A stretch of DNA of 59,452 bases from Planctomycetota bacterium (GTDB lineage: Bacteria > Planctomycetota > Phycisphaerae > UBA1845), in NCBI GenBank assembly GCA_030616775.1, contig JAUWWQ010000025.1, positions 1 to 59,452 on the forward strand, written 5' to 3'. The notes under the pieces were generated by a model. The model searched no databases. It was not told where the DNA came from and saw only the letters and a program-made list of their open reading frames with translations. The translations under genes were made by a program, and so were the position numbers. Shown here in pieces: positions 9,326 through 18,421 of this stretch; the first letter of the stretch is position 1, and each line of letters begins with the position of its first letter.

Positions 9326-10169
9326 GATTTCTGGGCTCCTTACCTGAAGACCATACGCACCGAGATACGTGGGTGGTGAGCTTACGCCGGGGCTCCTGCC
9401 GCCAAGTCCACGATCCACTGCTCTAGGGCGCAGCCTACCATGGATCCGCTCGCTGCGGTAGTGTAACCGGCCAGCCGAACCGCGTAAGAGGTGCTTTGCG
9501 AATCTTGAGAAGGCTCAGCTAACCACTTAGGCGATTCGGCCTGTTCGAGAGCGGTTTCCGACCGCGAACAATTGCCGTCTGGCAGCCTGAAAGCTCGACG
9601 GGAGTTGACTTACCCGCTGCCCCCCCAAACTGCGACACTTGTACCGTGTTTCACAAATACTACGACTATAGATCACGCGCCGAGCCGCAGGCTTTAGCCA
9701 GCGCGGAGCACCGCGCGGGCAAAAGCCCGCGGATCAGGTAGTCGCGGAGCTTATGAAACACGGTACGAGTTCCCGAGCAATCGCGGTGCTACTATCAGGG
9801 CTCATGCAACTCTTCTATAAGACATCGCACGCAAGCCGGGGGGGGCGCAGAAGACTGCGGGGAGGTTCATGTGTGCATATTGCGCATATACAGAAGTACA
9901 TACCGGACTGTACAAGGGTGGCCGTCCCGTTGCTCCTATAGATTTCCGTTGGGACAGTGGTCCCTCTCTCTGTGGGTAGTCATTGTCGCTCGTTTCGACG
10001 CAGATCTCCCTCAGGGCGTCGTTCTCTAGTTCAGAATTCGTGAGAGTGATAGCAGCATTGCTATGGACAGCCCGCTCAGTCCCTATCAACCCCATAGACT
10101 GTGCAGAACGAAGACACGTCACGAGTCTACTCAGATGGCGAGAGCCGGTTATGCAATTGCACCCCGGTA
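9326..10169. other. gene-poor region containing a MITE-like palindrome
   Basis: No convincing gene. A 160-codon reverse-strand frame exists at 9802-10284 but its composition is not protein-like. The notable content is the nested palindrome at 9638-9769. Confidence 0.4.
9638..9769. repeat. 132-bp MITE-like nested palindrome with REP core
   Basis: The outer arms are 19 bases each: CTTGTACCGTGTTTCACAA at 9638-9656 and TTATGAAACACGGTACGAG at 9751-9769. They are inverse complements at 17 of 19 positions. Inside, 9681-9706 is a REP-type unit (CGAGCCGCAGGCTTTAGCC then AGCGCGG) and 9711-9732 is a related unit in inverse orientation (CCGCGCGGGC-AAAA-GCCCGCGG). The element has no coding capacity and no obvious target duplication. 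It may be a non-autonomous mobile element or a BIME-like composite. Confidence 0.55.
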
Positions 10170-10493
10170 TTACTTGACATTCGACGCTGAGGGCAGACCA
10201 CCACCTGAATCCAAAGCCATCTTGCACAGACCATCGACGAGTTCGGCCGACAGTATGACCCGATCCGCCTCGTGCAGGCGCCAAGGGCGAAGATTGTCGT
10301 GGTTCCTGCAGTACTCGATGAGCGACTCGAGGCTGTGGAAATCGCGGTGTTCGAGGATTAATCGCATGAGATGGTACACGGGATCGTGGACTTGCTGTCC
10401 GCCCCCGGGGGTGGCCCTCTCCCGGAAGTGGGTGAGTATCGCTTCGTTAGATATCTGCAACTTGGAGTATTCTTTTGTATCTTGGTGCTTCAT
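10170..10493 (-). CDS. small hypothetical protein
   Basis: 107 residues from ATG 10491-10493 (MKHQDTKEYSKLQISNE...). It reads as a soluble, partly helical protein (LMRLILEHRDFHSLESLIEY, LSAELVDGLCKMALDSGG). It starts 5 bases after the stop of the next gene upstream, which supports a two-gene unit. I do not recognise the family, and no good ribosome site is visible. It may be spurious. Confidence 0.4.
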   Translation of the reverse strand: MKHQDTKEYSKLQISNEAILTHFRERATPGGGQQVHDPVYHLMRLILEHRDFHSLESLIEYCRNHDNLRPWRLHEADRVILSAELVDGLCKMALDSGGGLPSASNVK

Positions 10494-10498
10494 CTCGG

Positions 10499-10858
10499 CT
10501 ACTGAGTATTCTTCCTGGACTTTCGCATGCAGAGCGAGCCCGGTACGGCCCTGGGGGCAGTCAGGAAGCCACAACCGGACAATCCTGCGTCAAAGGGTAC
10601 AGAACAAAACGCCTCGGCGTATGTTCCGGCTAAGAGCGGGGAATCGAACAGGCTGATGACGATCCCGATGATCGCGAATCTTGCGGCCATATTATGGCTC
10701 CGCCATTTTTCGAAAAGGCCCTCCAATAGATTGAGTTGATCGGCTGACCAACGCTGCTCAATACGCGCGCGAGTCGGAGTCTCATACACAAAGGCAACCT
10801 GTCGAGGGCCCAGGTGGGCGAATGATCTCTCGAGCCACCGGACCTTAGAGTTAGTCAT
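10499..10858 (-). CDS. small hypothetical protein, possible membrane segment
   Basis: 119 residues from ATG 10856-10858 (MTNSKVRWLERSFAHLG...). A longer frame runs upstream to 10960 but that part is not protein-like. One hydrophobic stretch (AARFAIIGIVISLFDSPLLAG, about residues 57-77) could be a membrane segment. Family unknown. Directly upstream of, and nearly abutting, the 107-residue frame. Confidence 0.35.
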   Translation of the reverse strand: MTNSKVRWLERSFAHLGPRQVAFVYETPTRARIEQRWSADQLNLLEGLFEKWRSHNMAARFAIIGIVISLFDSPLLAGTYAEAFCSVPFDAGLSGCGFLTAPRAVPGSLCMRKSRKNTQ

Positions 10859-11575
10859 GCCGTTCAGCCATTCCCGGCCAACGTGTGTGCGTAGGGTACT
10901 CACTTCTACGCCGACACCTCCCTTCTTGCGCCCGGCCGCAGTTGCTTGATGCGGCAGCAACGGTCTGCTCGCGTCTATTGGGCGCCGGGTCAGACACGAT
11001 GGAGGGTCAATAGCCGTCGTGCACCCGGCCGCTCACACCGAATCCCGCGCTAGCCGATAAGCGACGTATTGGAATCCTTGCATCTGTAAATATTGTTGCC
11101 ACTCGATCCGCGTTAAGATATGGCGTTTCCATGCCATTTGCGCGCGTACCGTTGTTGATGAACGATTGACTTACTCCCTCAGCAACACTGGTACCCATGA
11201 GTCGATCGGCGACGAGCAGCGTGGGCGCTCCCGGTGGTCGAGAGTGACGTATCCAGACCGTTTGACAGATCGTTTGCCCGTAAACATCGCGTAAAGACCT
11301 CGCATTGCGTCTGCGCGAGTCCTTGGCGAATTGCGTGCCGATTCAAACGGATCGTGGGTAGAAAGCCTAGCCTGGTGGGATTTCACGCAGCTCGGGGTAG
11401 GCTAGCTCCGGCCGGCCTGAACACGGTTGTGATTGTGCTGGTTGCGTCACCTGCGCTCGGGCAGTCCGTGCTAAACATGAATGCAAACGCCGCCGGGCCG
11501 GTCTCTGCGGGGCTGGTTCGTACCTACGTCAGGCTTGTAGACGTCATCGCCCACTGCCCACGCACTACCGCAGCC
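10859..11575. other. gene-poor region
   Basis: No supported gene. A forward frame at 11234-11590 contains a hydrophobic run NTVVIVLVASPALGQS that looks like a signal peptide followed by little else, so a decayed secreted-protein start is possible. Confidence 0.3.
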
Positions 11576-11935
11576 CTACCGCGACTGTGACAAGTCGAAG
11601 AACCACTCCTCGTTGTCGGCCCGAAGCTCGAACCGTCCCGACAGGCGGCCACCGCGCAACACGAAGATGCACCGCGTAGCTGTGATTTCGAGAATATCCA
11701 CCGTGCCGGCGTCGACACGGCGGACGTGGCCGCGGTTGCCGCTGAGGGGCCCCTCGTAGGTCAAATAGGCCTTGCGATGGTCGCCGATCCGCTTCGCGGG
11801 AATGGGCAGGCAGGACCGGTCGACCGGCTCGAGCACGAGCTGCCAAGTCAGCAGAACCTCGCCCCGCTCCAGCATCAGGTCCCAGTGCTCGCCATCATCA
11901 GCCTGGTGATGTAGAATGACGAACCTGCTGGGCAT
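11576..11935 (-). CDS. stand-alone LigD-type 3'-phosphoesterase domain protein
   Basis: 119 residues from ATG 11933-11935 (MPSRFVILHHQADDGEHWDL). It has the layout of the N-terminal phosphoesterase (PE) domain of bacterial DNA ligase D: RFVILHH, then HWDLMLE, LLTWQL, then RKAYLTYEGPLSGNRGHVRR and IFVLRGGRLSGRFEL. In LigD this metal-dependent domain trims 3' phosphates and ribonucleotides during end joining. Here it occurs alone, without ligase or polymerase domains or a ku gene in the window. A longer frame upstream of the chosen ATG lacks PE-like sequence. Role in DNA 3'-end processing is inferred. Confidence 0.7.
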   Translation of the reverse strand: MPSRFVILHHQADDGEHWDLMLERGEVLLTWQLVLEPVDRSCLPIPAKRIGDHRKAYLTYEGPLSGNRGHVRRVDAGTVDILEITATRCIFVLRGGRLSGRFELRADNEEWFFDLSQSR

Positions 11936-12088
11936 GGGACGTAACGCTCCGCCTAGTAGCGTGGCCAAGCCCGGGGAGCTAACGCCGGCTTGTCCGCAAC
12001 GCAGAATAACGAAAAACGTTGAACAGCGGCAGACTAGCTCCGCGCGGGGGTGTTGTATCGTCTTATGAACGCTAACGAGGTTACAACC

Positions 12089-12811
12089 ATGAACGACCTG
12101 CAAAGAAGGGTCCGATCCGTTTTCAATGTCGTTCTTGCAGCCGTGCTGGTGGTGTCAGTCCTTCTGCCCGGATGCGGCCCTGGTTATCGTGAGCTGCGTC
12201 GAGATGGGCAGGTGGCCATGCTGCACGGTATGTATGGCCCGGCCCGCAGATTCTTCCTTGACGCAGAGCAAGCCAGACCGCGGCGCATCGAGAATCTTCA
12301 CGATCTGGGGGCTTGCAGCGTCATGTTGGCCCGCCAAAAGTTCGAGCAGATGAACCACGCCGCGGCGATGCGCGAGCTGGATGATGCCACTGCGTACTAT
12401 TCCCGGGCGCTTGAAGTATTTCCAGGCCATCAGGCCTCGATCGAGGGCAAAAACGTCGCCTTGGAGCTTAAAGGGCAGTTCGACGAGGCGCTCGAGCACG
12501 CTGAGTGGGTGGCCAAGTTCGTCGGACCCTCCGCCAAGCAGTACATCTTCCTTGCCGGTGAACTCGAGGAACGTGGCGACGTGGACGGTGCCTTGCTGCG
12601 CCATCGGCAGGCCGTCGCGATGGAGCCCGACTACCCCGAGGCCCACGTGGCCTTCGCCAAGTTTCTGCTGCGTCATAAAAACGAGCAGGCGGCCATTCAT
12701 CACCTTCAGATAGCGTACCGCCTCAACCCCCAGGATGAATGGGTGCTCGATCAGTTGGTGGCCCGGAGTGCTCTTCCGCCGCTGGCTTCACCGGGTGATA
12801 AAGCGCCCTGA
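12089..12811 (+). CDS. TPR-repeat lipoprotein
   Basis: 240 residues from ATG 12089, chosen because it opens a lipoprotein signal (VVLAAVLVVSVLLPGCG) and follows a GAGG. Two upstream in-frame ATGs (12065, 12050-frame) are less likely. After the lipobox cysteine come TPR-like helices: YYSRALEVFPGHQASIEGKN, FDEALEHAEWVAKF, ALLRHRQAVAMEPDYPEAHV and AAIHHLQIAYRLNPQDEWVL. Probably an envelope-anchored protein-interaction module. It stands alone and its partner is unknown. Confidence 0.75.
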   Translation: MNDLQRRVRSVFNVVLAAVLVVSVLLPGCGPGYRELRRDGQVAMLHGMYGPARRFFLDAEQARPRRIENLHDLGACSVMLARQKFEQMNHAAAMRELDDATAYYSRALEVFPGHQASIEGKNVALELKGQFDEALEHAEWVAKFVGPSAKQYIFLAGELEERGDVDGALLRHRQAVAMEPDYPEAHVAFAKFLLRHKNEQAAIHHLQIAYRLNPQDEWVLDQLVARSALPPLASPGDKAP

Positions 12812-13198
12812 TCCAGGTGTGGGTCTCACCGGCAGGCCTCAAGTCCCGCCGGACCCTCTCTCACTGCGTGCAAGCACAAAGGTGGGTGTTGCCGATGACC
12901 CATTGGGTCAGCCCCGCCCTCCAGCGGCCTCCCCTCCGGCTGCGTCATCTTGACGCGAGCAGGTCCTTCTGATAGGAATCTAGTGCGCCGTCAGGTCCGA
13001 ATCTGCGGGCTTTTGAATGAGTGGCATGGGCAAACTTGTTTGCCCGTGCCGCAGTCTGCACGGGCAAGCTGACGCCTGCCCACGCCACCCGCGAGTTCAC
13101 GCGTGACGTAGCACTAGGAGTTGGCGTGACGTCCTAAGGAGCACGCGGTCGTTACAACGCCCAGCTCCGGGTGGGCGGTAGGAAGTAGTACGTGCCCA
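12812..13198. other. intergenic region with GTGGCATGGGCA palindrome
   Basis: 13023-13035 (GGCATGGGCAAAC) pairs with 13038-13050 (GTTTGCCCGTGCC) with one wobble. An outer arm, GTGGCATGGGCA at 13021, pairs with TGCCCACGCCAC at 13077-13088. Related strings recur at about 17517-17530 and 17630-17650, so this is a small dispersed palindromic repeat family. No gene seen. Confidence 0.5.
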
Positions 13199-13272
13199 GG
13201 GGCCGTAGCTCAATTGGATAGAGTACCGGACTGTCGATCCGGATGTTGCGGGTTCGAGTCCCGTCGGCCTCG
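13199..13272 (+). tRNA. tRNA-Asp (GTC)
   Basis: 74-nt cloverleaf. Acceptor GGGGCCG pairs with CGGCCTC (one G-T pair), anticodon stem CCGGA/TCCGG encloses GTC at 13233-13235, and the T arm reads GGGTTCGAGTCCC. Discriminator is G; CCA is not encoded. Confidence 0.95.
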
Positions 13273-13486
13273 ATGTGATAAACCGTTGTAGGTGTAAAGC
13301 TTATGACGGTTTTCTCTTGTGTTGACATTGACCAAAACCCGTCGCGCGCTGTGCGCTGCGCAGGCGAGCGACTCTAGCCGCAATTTCTCACCACGCCGGT
13401 AGAAAAAGGCCGCCAAAGGAAAGAAGAGGAGAAGAAGCCTGTCATAGGAACAGGCCCGGGGATCTCGTACCGTTCATACGGACGAG

Positions 13487-13891
13487 GTGACTACGGAACG
13501 ACACCGGGAAGCCGGGTCGGTCCATGTGGGGTATCAGTTCTGGAAGCCGTTGGGGCTGGATGACATTCTGTCGGAGGCAGGGATGACGGGGCGGGTTGGG
13601 GCGCTGACCTGTGTGATGACCATGAGCCGGCTGGTGCGTCCGTCGAGTGAGCTGGCCATGCCCGACCGGATCCGCCGCACCGCTCTGGACGACCTGATGG
13701 GGATCGATTTCGGGCTTTTGGGTGAGGATTCGCTCTATGGCAACCTCGACCGGCTGCACTCGCGCCGCCGAGTTACTCATAGCCGAACGTCGCTTACTAC
13801 CTTCGAACCGCGCCGCTCGTCTATGACTAACGTCGGAAAGTATATCAGGGACGGTGCTACAACCGCCACACAAAAGCGGAGATTGCTCTAG
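13487..13891 (+). pseudogene. IS1634/DUF4277-type transposase remnant
   Basis: A frame with no good ATG start whose first part reads VHVGYQFWKPLGLDDILSEA, then GRVGALTCVMTMSRLVRPSS and LLGEDSLYGNLDRLHSRR. This matches the N-terminal region of IS1634-type (DUF4277) transposases, where a phrase of the type LWxxLGLxxIL and a LYxxLDRL phrase precede the DDE core. After about 13775 the sequence stops looking like the family, so only the first quarter survives. It lies between tRNA-Asp and tRNA-Arg. Confidence 0.6.
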
Positions 13892-13898
13892 CGGTCAC

Positions 13899-13984
13899 GC
13901 CAATCCGTCTACGACGTTGAAGCACTACGACAAGGTGAGCGAGGACGACCTGCGGGACGCCGTGTGGCGGCTATCGGCTGGATG
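13899..13984 (+). pseudogene. tyrosine recombinase (integrase) C-terminal remnant
   Basis: A short frame reading ANPSTTLKHYDKVSEDDLRD then AVWRLSAG and a stop at 13982-13984. The LKHYDKVSEDDLRDAV ending is typical of the C-terminus of phage-type tyrosine recombinases, which includes the catalytic tyrosine region. No upstream catalytic R/H-R parts remain, so this is debris. Confidence 0.5.
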
Positions 13985-14052
13985 AACTGCCAGCCTCGCG
14001 CCGACCGAATGCCTACCGAATGGTAAAGGTGCGATAATAACACTGTTTTCAC

Positions 14053-14125
14053 CGCGCCGGGTAGGAATCGAACCTACGGCCACCGGATTAGAAATCCGGT
14101 GCTCTATCCGCTGAGCTACCGGCGC
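14053..14125 (-). tRNA. tRNA-Arg (TCT)
   Basis: 73-nt cloverleaf on the reverse strand. Acceptor GCGCCGG pairs with CCGGCGC, the anticodon loop gives TCT (reads AGA) inside the stem GGATT-type arm, and the T arm reads TAGGTTCGATTCCTA. CCA is not encoded. Confidence 0.95.
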
Positions 14126-14523
14126 CGGGGATTGCCCTTCAATGGCTTAACACGATGAGGGTGTTGCTGCAACAGCTCGAATCGCCCAGCGGCTTTGCGA
14201 TGGACCCTCTCGTCGCCCGCCGTGTCGCACAAGGCAACATCTGACCATATCGGGGCCTCGTCGAGGTCAGAGCAACAGACAGGAGGCGTAATAATCAAGT
14301 GCGGTCGGGATGTTAAGGGTGTACGATCGGCCCTGTGCGACGGCCGACGAGGCGGGGTGGATATCGCCGCTTCAGATGCCCGCTGCCATCACGCCGATCT
14401 TGTATGGAATGCACTCCGGCCTGTCTTCAGAGCCATCGGAATCTCAGGTGCCAGAGGACCGAGAAGGGATTCTCGGTCCAGCGTTGGCAGGAATCCGTGT
14501 CACATCGCGTATCCAAATCATGG
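14126..14523. other. intergenic region with terminator-like palindrome
   Basis: No gene. Contains the perfect 10-bp stem hairpin at 14466-14489 that lies past the nadE stop. Confidence 0.5.
14459..14493. repeat. dispersed 35-bp repeat with perfect hairpin
   Basis: GGACCGAGAA at 14466-14475 pairs with TTCTCGGTCC at 14480-14489 around a GGGA loop. The whole 35-base string recurs at 55304-55338 with one change. It lies 30 bases past the end of nadE and could act as its terminator, but there is no T-run. Confidence 0.65.
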
Positions 14524-16185
14524 CTACCGGTGGCGGGCGGCAATGGGCATCCGTCGCCCGGTCCCAAACGCCCGGCTGGTGACCTTCAAGCCCACCGGGG
14601 CCTGCTTACGCTTATACTCGCTCCGATCAACCATACGGGCCACCTGCTCCACGATCTTGCGGTCAAACCCCTCGCCGACAATATCATCGACGGCCTGTTC
14701 GCGCTCCACGTAGCGTTCCAGGATCGCGTCCAGGATGTCATAGGGTGGCAGCGTATCTTGATCGGTTTGATTCTCGCGCAGCTCGGCCGAAGGTACTTTC
14801 GCGATGGTGCGCTGGGGTATTCGGGGGTATCCGGCTGATTCATTGATGTGCCGCGCCAGCTCATACACGACTGTCTTGGGCACGTCACTCAAGACGGCCA
14901 GCCCGCCACACATGTCTCCGTATAAGGTGCAGTAGCCTACCGCGAGCTCGCTCTTATTGCCGGTGGTCACCAACAGTAATCCCAACTTGTTCGACAGGGC
15001 CATCAATATGTTGCCACGGATTCGTGCCTGAATATTCTCCTCCGTGGTGGTGAACGTGTCCCGGGTAGCCACTGGGAAGTGCGGTGTGACTGCCTCCTCC
15101 ATCGCACGGTGCACGCCCTCGATTGGGACGATCATGAAGTCGATTCCCAGATCCTCTGCAAGCTGTCGCGCGTCTTCGACGCTGTGGCTACTGCTGAACC
15201 GTGACGGCATCGCGACGCCCTGGACGCGCTCAGGCCCGACGGCTTCGACCGCCAGAGCAGCGGTTACCGCGGAGTCTATACCTCCTGATAACCCAATCAC
15301 CACCTTCTCGAAGCCGCATTTTCGAATGTAATCCCGCATCCCGAGCACCAGGGCCTCTCGAATGCTACCGACACGATCGGGATAGGTTTCGACACGGGCT
15401 CCGCGAGGCTTGGCAAGGTCAACAATCACAAGATCCTCGGCGAAGGCTTTGGCCCGGGCGAGGACTTCGCCCTTGGCACCAAGCACGAGACTTGCACCGT
15501 CAAAGATCAGATCGTCATTGCCACCGACCTGATTGACGTAGACCAGAGTCACGCCGCGGGCTCGGATCTGGGCGGCGAAGAGGGGCTCGCGCTCCTGTTG
15601 GACCCCGGCTCGATAGGGAGATGCGGAGAGATTGATCAGCAGGTCGGCTCCGGCGGCGACGTTGCGCTCGACCGGATCAATCCCGTAGACCCGACGTCCT
15701 TCAAACTGTCGGTCATTCCAGAGATCCTCGCAGATCGTCAGCCCGGCGCAAACCTGATCCTTACCTGTCGCAAGCAAAAACGTTTGCACCTCCGTGCCGG
15801 CGTTAAAGTAACGCGTCTCGTCGAACACGTCATATGTGGGGAGCAGCATCTTGGCATAAGTTGCCTGGATTACGCCGTCTGCGCACACAGCCGCTGCGTT
15901 GAAGTTGCCTTTGCCTTCCCCGCTTGGATCCGGCTGGATATATCCGACCACAGCCGTTATGGGGGTGCATTTCGAGGCGATGCGTTCGACAGCGGCGACG
16001 TTCTTGCGTACCAGGTCCTTCCGAAGCACCAAGTCCTTGGGCGGATAGCCGAATACTACCAGTTCGGGAAACACGATCAGTTGCGCGCCGGCTGACCGGG
16101 CTTGCTCGATGTGGTCCAAGACGCGCGCGGCGTTGCCTTCAATCTCTCCCACGGTCGGATTGACCTGAGCGAGCGCGACCTTCAT
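14524..16185 (-). CDS. nadE: NAD+ synthase, glutamine-hydrolysing
   Basis: 553 residues, cytosolic. It converts nicotinate adenine dinucleotide, ATP and glutamine to NAD+. The N-terminal nitrilase-type amidase (about residues 1-265) has its catalytic triad visible: Glu41 in FPELVVFGYPPKD, the lysine of YAKMLLPTYDVFDE and the cysteine of GLTICEDLW. The C-terminal synthetase domain has the ATP-pyrophosphatase P-loop GLSGGIDSAV and TTGNKSELAVGYCTLYGDM. Full length for the glutamine-dependent type. GGAG stands ten bases before the ATG. With nadC at 27.4-28.3 kb this window carries two steps of NAD synthesis, not in one operon. Confidence 0.95.
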   Translation of the reverse strand: MKVALAQVNPTVGEIEGNAARVLDHIEQARSAGAQLIVFPELVVFGYPPKDLVLRKDLVRKNVAAVERIASKCTPITAVVGYIQPDPSGEGKGNFNAAAVCADGVIQATYAKMLLPTYDVFDETRYFNAGTEVQTFLLATGKDQVCAGLTICEDLWNDRQFEGRRVYGIDPVERNVAAGADLLINLSASPYRAGVQQEREPLFAAQIRARGVTLVYVNQVGGNDDLIFDGASLVLGAKGEVLARAKAFAEDLVIVDLAKPRGARVETYPDRVGSIREALVLGMRDYIRKCGFEKVVIGLSGGIDSAVTAALAVEAVGPERVQGVAMPSRFSSSHSVEDARQLAEDLGIDFMIVPIEGVHRAMEEAVTPHFPVATRDTFTTTEENIQARIRGNILMALSNKLGLLLVTTGNKSELAVGYCTLYGDMCGGLAVLSDVPKTVVYELARHINESAGYPRIPQRTIAKVPSAELRENQTDQDTLPPYDILDAILERYVEREQAVDDIVGEGFDRKIVEQVARMVDRSEYKRKQAPVGLKVTSRAFGTGRRMPIAARHR

Positions 16186-17965
16186 TTGGCTTCGGCTCCA
16201 GGGTCGATTTGAAAGAACTCAGACAAGCCTTCAGGCTGCCGGACTAGCAATCAACAACAGAAAGCGAGACCAGCAGCGCTCTTCGTTGTTCGGGCCGGAG
16301 AGAGGATGATTGAAGAGCTGGGTTACCGCTGGCCTCGCTATATCATTATGGAACCAGGTGTACCGGTTCTCAATCGCAAAAAACTCCCGTTTCACTTAAC
16401 CGGAAAGTCGCGGACGGAAACGCCCTCCAATCCGACCGCTATGCCCGATGCCCGATAACAAACAAGCCGTGGACAGCAGCCTTAGCACAACGCATCCACT
16501 GCCTCCAACACAGCAGCAATCCCGGTGCCATCTTATCGCACGTTCCACCGCTGGGCCGGATCCTTGCCCCGTCCTATCGTGACGCCGGCCGAACGCGCAG
16601 TCAAGTCCAGGCTGGCGTTTGCAGCTTGGGTGAGGAAGATGCCCCACCGCTGTGCGGTCAATTCCACAAATCGCCGCTCTCGGCGCCTCCACGGCGCATT
16701 AAAACCCCATCCTGCGCCGGATCGAGCATGGCTTGCCGTGCCAATCAGCCAACCCGGCCGGCCCAGCCGCTGGTATTATCCACAGTTCCCTGAAATCGTG
16801 CAAGAGGGCCAACGCTTGCGGCTCGACTGAAACGGCAACCGTGAAGTTAAGGACCTTTATGGCTGGTTTGTCTTGCGATTGGCGTGCGGGCCGTTGAAAC
16901 CGCTCTTGTCAGGCTAACTGGCGTCCGCTAGAGCGCCCGATTGGAGGTTGCGGTTCGCTACACACTATGGCTAGTGTTCGTGTCCCGGTCAGGAGTAAAC
17001 CTACAGGGTTGTTGGGCTGGGTTATGGTTCTCATTCATCATTGGGCGCCAAAAAAGGAGGACGTTGTGATCCCGATGGGCCTGTCGGTGGCGTTTGCGGT
17101 AGACGTTGCAGGCCCTGTGACAGCCGATCAGCACCACGCCCACCTTCACGCGCTGGCGTGCAGGGCATCAAATAGAGCGCGTTTCGCACCCTTATCTGTA
17201 GACTGATTGCCCTACGATTAGCGCGTCTTTGAAGAGCCCCACACCGGCTGGCGATCGCAGCGGTGGTGGTGTTGTCGATCAGCATCACGTTGAATTCGCT
17301 CCGGCCCCAGAGGCGCGAGGATGAGATCGACCGGGCTGGCTCAGTGGCTATAACCTCTGGAGGTCAGTCCCGAAAAGATCGTTGTGCTCCAGAGACATCG
17401 CCTGCTTACTGGATTGGGAATCCACGTGTCGGATGATCAATCGTACAAGATTACACACATGGAAATGATGATCGCGACACGCAGCGCAGTCTTCATCGTG
17501 CTGCCGCCTGCGGCGTGTGGCATGGGCAAGCGGTGCAGCACTACGCTGGCGGCGGCAGCCCGGAAATGCCTACGAGGAATCCGGCAAGCGGACATGAAGA
17601 GGGAGCTTGCCCGTGCAGATGTCGGCTTTGCGCTGCCCATGGGCAAGGGTCGCTCCGGATGGATGCTCGACTGGTGGGAGGTTTTATGGGGGGCGGTCCT
17701 TGCTCATGCCACCCAACGCCGTGAACTCAAGAAGCCAGTGAGCTCCCACAAGCATTGCATTTGCAAGGACTTACAGCATGCTATCGCGCCTGCAAAGGCG
17801 CGCGGTTCCAAAATGGGGACATCCGCGTCCCCGTGCTGGAAACCATGTGGAGCCGTGTGAGTTTCGGCGTCAAGTTCACGGCGTTGTATGCCACCCGGAC
17901 GCATAAACGGTCATACACCGCGCGGATCGCTTGTGGGCGTGCGGGCGATCGCGTATGCTGGTCGT
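16186..17965. other. 1.8-kb gene-poor region
   Basis: Frames exist here (for example 16525-16830 forward and 17384-17860 forward), but their translations are rich in Arg, Cys, His and Trp without structure and match nothing I know. Copies of the GTGGCATGGGCA-type palindrome are seen near 17517-17530 and 17630-17650. No RNA gene recognised. Confidence 0.4.
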
Positions 17966-18184
17966 ATGAGAGGCAAACTCCCATTTGCAGGCCGTGTCTT
18001 CTGGAAGGTCCTGGTTGTAGTGGCTGTCCTGATCGTGGTCGCTTGGGCGGTGATCGTTCGCGTGACTGAATACAAGATGACATCAGCCGATTACGGCGGC
18101 TCAATCATCAGCGGTATCATCTTCGCCTACCTGGTGCATCTGTGGTTGCTGCCGGAAGAGGACTCCCCGTCAAAGGAGGAGTAG
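17966..18184 (+). CDS. small two-helix membrane protein
   Basis: 72 residues from ATG 17966. Two hydrophobic segments are clear: VLVVVAVLIVVAWAVIVRV and SIISGIIFAYLVHLWLLP, separated by a short polar loop TEYKMTSADYGG, with an acidic tail EEDSPSKEE. No family recognised and the ribosome site is weak. A longer frame upstream (from 17888) is not protein-like. Confidence 0.5.
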   Translation: MRGKLPFAGRVFWKVLVVVAVLIVVAWAVIVRVTEYKMTSADYGGSIISGIIFAYLVHLWLLPEEDSPSKEE

Positions 18185-18421
18185 GACCCGATCCGGCTTG
18201 AGAATCACGATCGGTTCGTCCCGAGGGCCGGGCCCAAGGGTGGGTTTTACAGGCCCAGGACTGATGCCCAACGTTTGATCTAGACGCGCGATCGGCGAAG
18301 CCGTCCTGTCACCGGGATAAGGAACACAGTCGGCAACTGCGCAGCGAACCGATCAGTTCCACGCGGGGACAGGAAATCTCACGCCGGCTCCCGGAGGGTG
18401 CAGTAATACCGTACAAGAATA

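Noticed and set aside
9802-10284. 160-codon reverse frame
   Set aside because: The translation is unstructured, has no ribosome site and overlaps another frame.
16525-16830. 101-codon forward frame in the gene-poor gap
   Set aside because: Rich in Arg, Pro and Trp with no recognisable pattern or ribosome site.
17384-17860. 158-codon forward frame
   Set aside because: Translation contains palindromic-repeat sequence (GTGGCATGGGCA family) and no protein features.
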